NCBI GenBank assembly: GCA_040386155.1
Contig: JAZKFZ010000004.1
Span: 310,001 to 374,000 of the forward strand
Direction of reading: 5' to 3'
DNA length: 64,000 bases
From: M0103 sp040386155
GTDB taxonomy: Bacteria > Bacteroidota > Bacteroidia > Flavobacteriales_D > Crocinitomicaceae
Below, in pieces: positions 9,763-17,193 of this stretch (its first letter is position 1; each line of letters opens with the position of its first letter). Both the position numbers and the translations under genes were made by a program. Below the pieces are notes generated by a model. It saw only the letters and a list, made by a program, of their open reading frames with translations, ran no database searches and was not told where the DNA came from.

Positions 9763-10273
9763 AATTGAATTTCTTAATGTAATGCTTTACTTCAAACGAA
9801 CATTGATGACGTTCATCTTTTTCGTGTTCTAATAACATAGCCGATTTCCAACAATTGGAATCAAACTCAGGAAAGAAAGTATCAGCCCCAAATCGCTCAT
9901 TAACATGTGTTATGTACATTTCGTCAACTACATCAAGTGCCATCGCCTGACGATAAATTTCGCCACCACCGATGATAAACACAGTTCTTTCTCTTTCATT
10001 TTTATAGGCTTCAATAGCACTTTCTAGGTCATGAAAAACCTTAGCATTATCGAGTTGAAAATTCTTATTGCGCGTTAGCACCACATTTTCTCGATTAGGC
10101 AATGGGCGGAATCGCTCAGGAATAGATTCCCAATTTTTCCTACCCAAAACAACGATATGGCCGGTGGTTGTTTCTTTAAAGAATTTCATGTCAGCAGGCA
10201 AGTGCCACATCAAGTCATTGTTTTTACCAATTCCTCGATCCAGATCCATAGCAACGATTAGTATCACTTTCAT
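9761..10273 (-). CDS. folA: Dihydrofolate reductase
   Basis: Reduces dihydrofolate to tetrahydrofolate with NADPH, regenerating the cofactor oxidised by thymidylate synthase. The 170-residue protein shows the canonical order: MDLDRGIGKNNDLMWHLPADMKFF (Met20-loop and substrate site), VVLGRKNWESIP, the dinucleotide-binding FIIGGGEIY and a C-terminal HYIKKFN strand. It lies 9 bases downstream of thyA in the same orientation, forming the classic thyA-folA pair. The stop codon falls inside an extragenic palindrome. Confidence 0.96.
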   Translation of the reverse strand: MKVILIVAMDLDRGIGKNNDLMWHLPADMKFFKETTTGHIVVLGRKNWESIPERFRPLPNRENVVLTRNKNFQLDNAKVFHDLESAIEAYKNERERTVFIIGGGEIYRQAMALDVVDEMYITHVNERFGADTFFPEFDSNCWKSAMLLEHEKDERHQCSFEVKHYIKKFN

Positions 10274-10282
10274 AGGATCTTT

Positions 10283-11077
10283 TTAAACAGCGACAGCACC
10301 TTTGATGTGTGGATGCGGATCATAACCCACTAGCTCAAAATCCTCGTACGTAAAATCGAAAATGTTTTTTATTTCAGGGTTTATTTTCATGGTTGGCAAC
10401 GGACGAAAATCTCTAGAAAGTTGCAGTTCAACTTGTTCTAAATGATTGCTATAAATATGGGCATCACCGAAAGTATGAACGAAATCTCCGACTTCTAAAT
10501 CACAAACCTGCGCAAGCATCATGGTAAGCAAAGCGTAGGAAGCAATATTGAATGGCACACCTAAAAAAGTATCTGCTGAACGTTGGTACAATTGACAACT
10601 TAACTTGCCATCAATCACATAAAACTGAAAAAGTGAATGACAAGGGGGTAGGGCCATATTGTCTACGTCTGCCACATTCCAAGCAGAAATAATATGTCTA
10701 CGTGAATCTGGATTTTTTTTGAGGTTTTCTACCAATTTCGCTATTTGGTCAATTGTTCCGCCGTTTCCATCAGGCCAACTTCTCCATTGATAACCATATA
10801 CAGGGCCTAAATCACCATTTTCATCAGCCCATTCATCCCAAATAGATACATTATTTTCTTTTAAGTACGCAATATTGGAGTCGCCACGAAGAAACCAGAG
10901 TAACTCAATAATGATAGAGCGCAAGTGCACTTTTTTAGTGGTTACTACGGGAAATCCTTTTGCAAGATCAAAACGCATTTGATAGCCGAAAACGGAGATC
11001 GTTCCAGTTCCTGTTCGGTCTTCCTTTTTGGTGCCGTTGTCTAAAATATGTCGAAGAAGATCGTGATATTGTTGCAT
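10283..11077 (-). CDS. thyA: Thymidylate synthase
   Basis: Methylates dUMP to dTMP with methylene-tetrahydrofolate. The nucleophilic cysteine lies in LPPCHSLFQFYV, with QRSADTFLGVPFNIASYA and the dUMP-contacting GDAHIYSNH following. I start it at the ATG at 11077 (MQQYHDLLRHILDNGTKKED), giving 264 residues, the same as E. coli ThyA; the longer frame from 11119 begins with TTG and adds 14 unconserved residues. It is co-oriented with folA, which consumes its dihydrofolate product. Confidence 0.96.
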   Translation of the reverse strand: MQQYHDLLRHILDNGTKKEDRTGTGTISVFGYQMRFDLAKGFPVVTTKKVHLRSIIIELLWFLRGDSNIAYLKENNVSIWDEWADENGDLGPVYGYQWRSWPDGNGGTIDQIAKLVENLKKNPDSRRHIISAWNVADVDNMALPPCHSLFQFYVIDGKLSCQLYQRSADTFLGVPFNIASYALLTMMLAQVCDLEVGDFVHTFGDAHIYSNHLEQVELQLSRDFRPLPTMKINPEIKNIFDFTYEDFELVGYDPHPHIKGAVAV

Positions 11078-11158
11078 GTTTGAGTTGTTGTTTCGAGCTA
11101 CGAATTTAAGAAAATTCAACCCACGAATTAGTACTTCGCACGCTAGTTTTTGAACAAT

Positions 11159-13342
11159 TTATGAACGAACCCAGTTGTAGATATTGGAAACGCGGAAAGG
11201 ACTTATGGTGTAAATCAAAAATAGAATAGTACACGCAATGCTACTATAAAAGCTAATGAGGACGTAATAGTTGGTGTACACAAATTCGATGGTGTTTTTC
11301 CCTTGTGGAATGATAATCGTCATGAAGTTTTTATTGCTTGTGTAAATGGGTGTTTTTTCGCCATTAATGCGTGCCTTCCACCCTGTATAATTTTTTTGAA
11401 ACAGGGTTAGTAGCTGAATGTCTTGCGTATTCGTTTGAATGTTGAAGTAATTGGCATCGTATTTTTTAATAAATGCAGTATCCCCTTCTACGTGGTTCAT
11501 TCGCGAGGTGCGAACAACGCTAAAGTCATTGTCGGATAAATAAATCTGATTTGCTTTGTACGATTTCTTTTTCTCAGCGATTTCCATGCTTGCTTCATGG
11601 CGCAATTGATCACTCAACAAAACCAAATGATTGGATTGCAAAGTTTTAAAAATGAAGGGATATTTACTCTCTAAACCATCATAATTTGTGAAGGAAAAGG
11701 AATTGTAGCCTTCAGCAGAAATTTGCTTTTGAAAAATTTGCATATTCTGCCAATACGGTTGACCCAATTGAGGTAATTTCCCCGATTCTTCAATAGTTAT
11801 GTTTCTTTGAGCAGGGAATCCTTTGGGAAGACCCGCTGTTCGGTTATAGGCTTCTTTTGCAGTTACATGGCTATAATGTATGGTGTAGGGAGCGTTTAAT
11901 TTAGTAGCTGTAATCATATCTATACATACCAATACTGCTAAAGCGATGAATTTGTGTTTGAAATTTTTAAGAAGAAAAGCACTTGCTGTGAACAATAGTA
12001 AAAGTCCTGTTTGCAAAATGGCTTGAAAGGCGAAATGTTGTTCAATGCCTGTTTTTTTATCATCTGTAAAAGCAGAGTTTCGTGCAAATTCGCCTAATTC
12101 CAAATACCCTCTGGAACGCAAATAAAACACGAGTACCACGAAGGCAGTAATACTTAAAAACAGTGGAATAATCCAGTGTTTAAGCTTAATGAACCGTTCT
12201 TGAATATAAAGTTTATTAAGATAATTTCCCGCTATAAGAATGAAGCTAAATAAGGCAAACAATCTAAAAACAGCTGGAAATCTAAAAACATTCATCATTG
12301 GAACATAATCAAACAATAACTTTCGAATTGGAAGGTCAGATCCAACCGCTGCAAGCAAACAAAAAATTCCGAAGTAGAACAATAGTTTCAACTCTTTGGA
12401 TTTCTTAATAAAGATTCCTGCGATCATAAACAGTAACATCAAGAGTCCGAAATAGCCGTTAATCATTGAGATATCTCCGCCATAATACGTCGAAAAATTC
12501 ACTGTGGAATAGGGTAAAACGAAGGACAAAAATGCCTTAAATCCAAACGGAGAGTATAGCGCGTATTCCAACGAAAAGTGATCTAGTCGAATTAAATAGG
12601 GACTTACTTGATAGATGGAAATGAGTTGACCAAGTGAGAAAAGGGCTGTCATGAATACAAAGACAATATGTCGAGCTAGTAGATCAGAGAATGCAAATCG
12701 CTGTCTGTTTTTAATGCTCTTGAACAAGAAATACAGGGCGCTAACAACGAAGAAATAAAAGAGGATAATGACATAAGCGGGATACCCACCAGTAATCATC
12801 AAAAACAAGAAAAAAGCTGCTGCAACGGCATTGTACCATTCTCTATGACGAATCATCTTGAAATAGAAATGAAGCAAAAATGGCAACCACGCTGCACCAA
12901 TTACATACGGTAAATGCTGGGCATTTCCAATGAAAACTCCACAGAGCATAAACGACACTGCGGTGATAAAAGCAACTGTTTTTCTGAATCCTAAGGTTTG
13001 AGCTAGTAGGTACATTCCGCAAGCTGCAAAGAAGATATGGATCACTAATTCCAGAGCAATCGTGTAACTATTGTAGCCAAAGGTTGCTCCCAAGATCCAA
13101 ACGAATGGATACCATGCTCCCGATGATGGGTCGGCATGTGCGGGATAGCCTAAATCTTGGTAAGGATTCCAATAAGGAAATTGACCATTTTGCAAGCACT
13201 CCCCAACGTGAAATCGCCAAGGATAGAAGCAATCCATCATGTCGTAGATAGGCGGAAATTCAAACAGCACTAACTCACTGAACGCCACTATGGCAATCAG
13301 TAAAAAAAGGAGATAAGGTATATGTCTGTTGTTGTTCAACAT
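11159..13342 (-). CDS. YfhO-like polytopic membrane protein
   Basis: A 727-residue inner-membrane protein with about a dozen hydrophobic segments. After the first helix comes the extracytoplasmic FPPIYDMMDCFYPWRFHVGE...PYWNPYQDLGYPAHADPSSGAWYP region, resembling the first loop of YfhO/GT-C glycosyltransferases with its acidic residues. A C-terminal soluble domain (about 510-690) includes FFQKNYTGWKARINGEKTPIYTSN and ends in a last membrane helix, matching the YfhO layout. Such proteins are linked to glycosylation of envelope polymers; donor and acceptor are unknown. No glycan genes are adjacent. Confidence 0.8.
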   Translation of the reverse strand: MLNNNRHIPYLLFLLIAIVAFSELVLFEFPPIYDMMDCFYPWRFHVGECLQNGQFPYWNPYQDLGYPAHADPSSGAWYPFVWILGATFGYNSYTIALELVIHIFFAACGMYLLAQTLGFRKTVAFITAVSFMLCGVFIGNAQHLPYVIGAAWLPFLLHFYFKMIRHREWYNAVAAAFFLFLMITGGYPAYVIILFYFFVVSALYFLFKSIKNRQRFAFSDLLARHIVFVFMTALFSLGQLISIYQVSPYLIRLDHFSLEYALYSPFGFKAFLSFVLPYSTVNFSTYYGGDISMINGYFGLLMLLFMIAGIFIKKSKELKLLFYFGIFCLLAAVGSDLPIRKLLFDYVPMMNVFRFPAVFRLFALFSFILIAGNYLNKLYIQERFIKLKHWIIPLFLSITAFVVLVFYLRSRGYLELGEFARNSAFTDDKKTGIEQHFAFQAILQTGLLLLFTASAFLLKNFKHKFIALAVLVCIDMITATKLNAPYTIHYSHVTAKEAYNRTAGLPKGFPAQRNITIEESGKLPQLGQPYWQNMQIFQKQISAEGYNSFSFTNYDGLESKYPFIFKTLQSNHLVLLSDQLRHEASMEIAEKKKSYKANQIYLSDNDFSVVRTSRMNHVEGDTAFIKKYDANYFNIQTNTQDIQLLTLFQKNYTGWKARINGEKTPIYTSNKNFMTIIIPQGKNTIEFVYTNYYVLISFYSSIACTILFLIYTISPFRVSNIYNWVRS

Positions 13343-13438
13343 ACTTTGCAGAATTCTTAAAAATAGTAAAAAGCAATTGATTTTGTGGTTTTTTTTAGCA
13401 AATTGCGCCGAAATGATTCCTTTTTTTAACTTTATGGA

Positions 13439-13831
13439 ATGAAAGGGACTTTATTATTTCTAGCACTTATCCTTGGGTTTCAATCCTTTGCACAAAAAGT
13501 GAATGTAGAACTGAAGAAAAAATATTTTGGTACGTATGCTGGAACTATTTCTTCGTTTCAACTGGATACTGGAACTGATTTGGTAGAGGTTGGTAGCGAG
13601 CGAATTCAGATCACAATTCAACAAGATTCTGTGTTGTTTCAAATTGGAAGAAATAAACTCAAAGGTCCTTATTCTGTGCTATTCGAAGTGAAAAAATACT
13701 ACGTTTTGGATTGTAAAATTCCGGGCAGATTGGCACAAGAACGTGTAGTGGTATACAAACAAGGAAAGAAAATTTCGAGAGATGGACTCTTTCCGCAGCC
13801 AAGTTCAACGCTAACAAAAGTGAAAGAATAG
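13439..13831 (+). CDS. Small secreted protein of unknown function
   Basis: A 130-residue protein with a clear signal peptide (MKGTLLFLALILGFQSFAQ) and a mature domain rich in alternating hydrophobic and charged residues (YFGTYAGTISSFQLDTG; IQITIQQDSVLFQIGRNKLKG), which suggests an all-beta, lipocalin-like or small barrel fold. No family recognised. It converges with the BamA-like gene, the two stop codons being only 2 bases apart, so its message must read into or end within that gene. A second ATG 5 bases upstream (13434) is out of frame. Confidence 0.7.
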   Translation: MKGTLLFLALILGFQSFAQKVNVELKKKYFGTYAGTISSFQLDTGTDLVEVGSERIQITIQQDSVLFQIGRNKLKGPYSVLFEVKKYYVLDCKIPGRLAQERVVVYKQGKKISRDGLFPQPSSTLTKVKE

Positions 13832-13833
13832 CC

Positions 13834-15513
13834 CTAAAAATAAGCAATGTACCCAAAATGAATTTTGCTATTTCGAAGTAAAATTGGATTGTTGAATTGC
13901 TTTCCAAGGGCTGTTGAGAGGGAGAAAATTCCTATGGGAGTTCCAAACGAATATCCTATTCCGAACCCAAAGGGCGCATCATTGTAATAGTTTCCGGATC
14001 GATTTTCATAAAAAGATTGATTGTAGAATGCAAAAGCATGAGAGTTTCGGTCTGTTAAAAATCTATATTCTAGCGTTGCTGTCGCAAAGGAAGTTGCAGT
14101 AAGTTCCTCTTCATTGAAACCTCGAAGTGAATTTAATCCTCCAAAACGTAGTAGTTCATTTGCATATACTGCAGGTGCGTAATAACTTGCGAACGAAGTC
14201 CCTACATGCAAAATGTTCCTTTTACCGAGATTGATAAACCAGTCCAAGTTCAGTTTTAAACTTGAAGTAATATTTCGAGGTACTTCAGCACTATCTGGAA
14301 TAGTTAGCTTTCGTTGACCCACTTGACCTTCCAACTGCACTATATAACCTCTGGATGGATTTGGGAGATAATCAATTTTCTTTTTAATGAGTGCCATTCC
14401 GTAGGAAGAGGATTTTAGAGATTGTTGGTTTCCAGTTGTTTGTGTTGAAATTAAATCGGAGGTATAGAGCGCGTAAAATGCCTTGATATAACTCCCTCGA
14501 CCTAGGAAATATTGAATTCCGAAATTTGTTTTTGTTTCTAAAAAAGTACTATCTCTCTTGTACAACTGAAAATTGCCATCCAGACCAAAAGGTGATTTGA
14601 AAAGAAATGGATAGGTGAGTGCTAAGTTCAAACTTTGCGTGCCAGACCGAACACTCCTCCATGCTATTTGCATTGATTCACTTCTGCGAAGTAGGTTCAC
14701 CAGTTTTAAATTGAGCTCACCTGTGATACTCATTTTGTTCGTGGAGGTATTGGGCTGCAAACCGATAATTCCATTCGCAGAGCTGATAGGAATAGATTCT
14801 AAATAGAGGAAAAGCTCCACTCCCTCCTCAGTAAAAAGTAATTCATACGGTTTTATGATCTTGAGGTAATTGACCTGACGAAGATTCTCAGAGATAGAAT
14901 TAAGGTCTGCCTCCTTGAATTTATTTCCACTGTGGATTCCAATTAAAGAAGAAATAGTACTTGTGCTTAAAACGCTATCACCTTTGATGTGAATTTCTTT
15001 CCATTGGTAGTATTGACCTTTATTGAGAATCAAATCTCCCTCAACATGCTGGTTTTGGTAGCTGATATTTTCAATTTTTACCTGCGCGAAAGGATAGCCA
15101 CTATTGAGTGAGTTGCTCAACAATTCCTTCATCAATTTTGAAATCTGTCCTGCTTGAAATGGTATTTTCGCAATTTCTTTTTCTCGAATTCCTCCCTTTT
15201 TGATAAACTGAAGATCATCATCCTTAATGTTTAGCTGAATTTGATTTAGTTGGGGACCTTTAAAGAAATGGACTTTAATGTTTCTGTTTTGATAAGAAAT
15301 TGAATCAAAGGAAGCAAGAAGATAGCCTTTGGAGACCACTTGGTTTTGAATTTTTCTCAAATAATGTATAGCAGAAATACTGTCTTTAAAACTTTCTTTT
15401 GGTTTTTTTACAATAGCATGTATTTCATCCCCAGTAAATTGAAGTGAATACCCAACTTGAGAAAAGTTAGTAAAAGATACAAAGACTCCAATAAGCAACA
15501 AAATAAAGCGCAT
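13834..15513 (-). CDS. BamA/TamA-family outer-membrane protein (POTRA plus barrel)
   Basis: A 559-residue predicted outer-membrane protein. After the signal peptide (MRFILLLIGVFVSFTNFSQ) the N-terminal third has POTRA-like repeats (YLRKIQNQVVSKGYLLASFDSI; LLSNSLNSGYPFAQVKIENISYQ; INEL-like SISENLRQVNYLKI), followed by a 16-strand-type barrel containing LLRFGGLNSLRGFNEEELTAT, the RGF loop shared by the Omp85 superfamily, and ending in an aromatic residue (HFGYIAYF). It is shorter than BamA (usually over 800 in this phylum) and is probably an accessory Omp85 protein. Confidence 0.82.
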   Translation of the reverse strand: MRFILLLIGVFVSFTNFSQVGYSLQFTGDEIHAIVKKPKESFKDSISAIHYLRKIQNQVVSKGYLLASFDSISYQNRNIKVHFFKGPQLNQIQLNIKDDDLQFIKKGGIREKEIAKIPFQAGQISKLMKELLSNSLNSGYPFAQVKIENISYQNQHVEGDLILNKGQYYQWKEIHIKGDSVLSTSTISSLIGIHSGNKFKEADLNSISENLRQVNYLKIIKPYELLFTEEGVELFLYLESIPISSANGIIGLQPNTSTNKMSITGELNLKLVNLLRRSESMQIAWRSVRSGTQSLNLALTYPFLFKSPFGLDGNFQLYKRDSTFLETKTNFGIQYFLGRGSYIKAFYALYTSDLISTQTTGNQQSLKSSSYGMALIKKKIDYLPNPSRGYIVQLEGQVGQRKLTIPDSAEVPRNITSSLKLNLDWFINLGKRNILHVGTSFASYYAPAVYANELLRFGGLNSLRGFNEEELTATSFATATLEYRFLTDRNSHAFAFYNQSFYENRSGNYYNDAPFGFGIGYSFGTPIGIFSLSTALGKQFNNPILLRNSKIHFGYIAYF

Positions 15514-15644
15514 TCAAAGCAATTAACGAATCAAATTTAGTTTTAATATAAGATTTGTTAATAAAAACTTTTTTTCAGACTGTAATTTTTTGTATTTTCG
15601 CCATTAAGATAGCAGATTCCTAGTATAACACAAAACACAACAGA

Positions 15645-15785
15645 ATGAAGAAAATTTTGACCTTGGTACTTGTCGGAGCGGCTTTAACAGTTGCTGTATC
15701 ATCTTGCAAATCGTCTAAAGGCGGACATTGCGACGCATACGGTAAATTGGATACAACTGTTCAATCAGACCTTGCTTCTAAATAA
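15645..15785 (+). CDS. 46-residue lipoprotein (small ORF)
   Basis: MKKILTLVLVGAALTVAVSS is followed by the lipobox cysteine (VSSC, Cys21), leaving a mature peptide of about 26 residues with a second cysteine in GGHCDAYGK. The ATG is at 15645 and the TAA at 15785. A strong intrinsic terminator only 25 bases downstream supports a discrete single-gene transcript. I recall small Bacteroidota lipoproteins ending in a similar 'GGHCDAYG' motif, but could not check this. The function is unknown; the peptide is too short for an enzymatic domain. Confidence 0.72.
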   Translation: MKKILTLVLVGAALTVAVSSCKSSKGGHCDAYGKLDTTVQSDLASK

Positions 15786-15809
15786 GAGGTAAGTTCTCGA
15801 AAAAAAATC

Positions 15810-15841
15810 AAGGTCAACGATTGTTGACCTTTTTTTTTTTT
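15810..15841 (+). terminator. Intrinsic terminator of the 46-residue lipoprotein gene
   Basis: A perfect 9-bp stem AAGGTCAAC / GTTGACCTT with a GATT loop (15810-15831) runs into more than ten T residues. It is a textbook rho-independent terminator on the plus strand. Confidence 0.9.
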
Positions 15842-15860
15842 GTAAAAAAATCTAGATCAT

Positions 15861-15885
15861 AAAAAAACCCTCACTAGTGAGGGTT
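15861..15885 (-). terminator. Intrinsic terminator of the minus-strand lipoprotein gene
   Basis: AACCCTCA-CTAG-TGAGGGTT (15866-15885) is followed, read on the minus strand, by seven T residues (the A-run at 15861-15867). It ends the transcript arriving from 15907-16392, making this gap a two-sided, convergent termination zone. Confidence 0.85.
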
Positions 15886-15906
15886 AACTATTATTATATT
15901 TTTTTC

Positions 15907-16392
15907 TTAGTCCTTGTCAACAACTGTTGAAGTTCTGTTTAAGGTATAATTGTCAGGGAAAATTGGAACTAACACATAATTATCGGTGTTCACTTCGTAG
16001 TCACATAATGTACATTGTTCGCAATTAATGCTATAGCTCACAGTTTGTGCAGTATTGTCAATTGTTACATTTCTATTATAAGAAGCATTACAAGTTGCTT
16101 TTACTGGATTTACTAAAATTCTATATTGTGACCAATCAACATTTGTTTTTGGCCCGCCATCGAAAGAGACCTTAAAGTTGTTTGCGTAGTTGTGTGTTGG
16201 TCCGATCACATAACCATTCACTAATGCTGGTCCGTAGTAAGGCATATATCCTGATACAGGATAAACTACCGCTTCAGTAATAATTGCTCCTGAATCTGTA
16301 GTAATATTTTCAACTTTACATTTTTTACATGAACTTGAAGTGAAAACTAAAAGAACTGCTAGTGCGAGTATTTGAAAGTATGATTTTTTCAT
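15907..16392 (-). CDS. Cysteine-rich lipoprotein of unknown function
   Basis: A 161-residue protein with a lipoprotein signal (MKKSYFQILALAVLLVFTSSSC) and a second CxxC right at the lipidation site (SSCKKCKVEN). The mature part contains NCEQCTLCDYEVN, two closely spaced CxxC-type pairs that could form disulfides or bind metal, and many Tyr/Asn/Pro residues. No known family recognised. It is a monocistronic unit with its own terminator, downstream of but separate from lptB. Confidence 0.75.
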   Translation of the reverse strand: MKKSYFQILALAVLLVFTSSSCKKCKVENITTDSGAIITEAVVYPVSGYMPYYGPALVNGYVIGPTHNYANNFKVSFDGGPKTNVDWSQYRILVNPVKATCNASYNRNVTIDNTAQTVSYSINCEQCTLCDYEVNTDNYVLVPIFPDNYTLNRTSTVVDKD

Positions 16393-16455
16393 TTATATAA
16401 CGGTTAACTTAATTTAATCGTTGTGAAATTAGTGAATTATGCGCAATTACAAAAA

Positions 16456-17184
16456 TTATTTTTTTCGTAATTCAAAATTTTGACCTAAATATACTTTTCG
16501 AACTACTTCATCTTCAGCTAGATCTTCAGCAGTGCCCGACTTTAAAATTCCGCCTTCAAAGAGCAAATAGGCACGGTCTGTAATTGATAAGGTTTCTTGA
16601 ACATTATGGTCTGTAATCAAAATTCCGATGTTTCTATTTCTCAATTCAGCAATAATACTTTGGATATCTTCCACTGCAATTGGATCAACACCCGCAAAAG
16701 GCTCATCTAGCAAAACAAATTTTGGATCGGTAGCAAGTGCACGAGCAATTTCAGTTCTACGTTTTTCGCCTCCAGATAATCTATTCCCAAGGTTTTTTCG
16801 AACGTGCTGAAGCGAAAATTCATCTAAGAGTTTTTCCAACTTAGCTAATCGTTCGGGCTTGCTTAAGTCTGTCATTTCAAGAATGGCCATGATATTATCC
16901 TCCACACTTAACTTTCTAAATACAGATACTTCTTGAGGTAAATAGCCAATTCCGAGCTGTGATCGCTTGTACATCGGATAATCGGTGATGTTTTGATCAT
17001 CTAAAAACACTTCACCAGAATCTGGTTTAACAAGCCCCACAATCATATAGAATGAAGTTGTTTTTCCAGCTCCATTTGGACCGAGCAGCCCCACAATTTC
17101 ACCTTGATTTACTTCAATGGTAACACCTTTTACAACGGCTCTTCCTTTGTAAGTTTTCTTTATTTCAGAAGTATATAATTTCAC
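16456..17184 (-). CDS. lptB: LPS export ABC transporter ATP-binding protein
   Basis: Cytoplasmic ATPase that powers extraction of lipopolysaccharide from the inner membrane by LptB2FG. The 242-residue protein has Walker A GPNGAGKT (35-42), the Q-loop at LPQEVSVFRKLSVEDN, signature LSGGEKRRTEIARAL, Walker B KFVLLDEPFAGVDP and switch His in ITDHNVQETL; the LLDEPFAGVDPIAV stretch is characteristic of LptB. Translation begins with GTG at 17184. It lies 9 bases after the DUF5686 gene, and lptF/lptG are not in the window. Confidence 0.95.
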   Translation of the reverse strand: MKLYTSEIKKTYKGRAVVKGVTIEVNQGEIVGLLGPNGAGKTTSFYMIVGLVKPDSGEVFLDDQNITDYPMYKRSQLGIGYLPQEVSVFRKLSVEDNIMAILEMTDLSKPERLAKLEKLLDEFSLQHVRKNLGNRLSGGEKRRTEIARALATDPKFVLLDEPFAGVDPIAVEDIQSIIAELRNRNIGILITDHNVQETLSITDRAYLLFEGGILKSGTAEDLAEDEVVRKVYLGQNFELRKK

Positions 17185-17193
17185 TAGACAAAG

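Noticed and set aside
11078..11119. Longer thyA start (TTG at 11119)
   Set aside because: It adds 14 unconserved residues; the ATG at 11077 gives the standard 264-residue enzyme.
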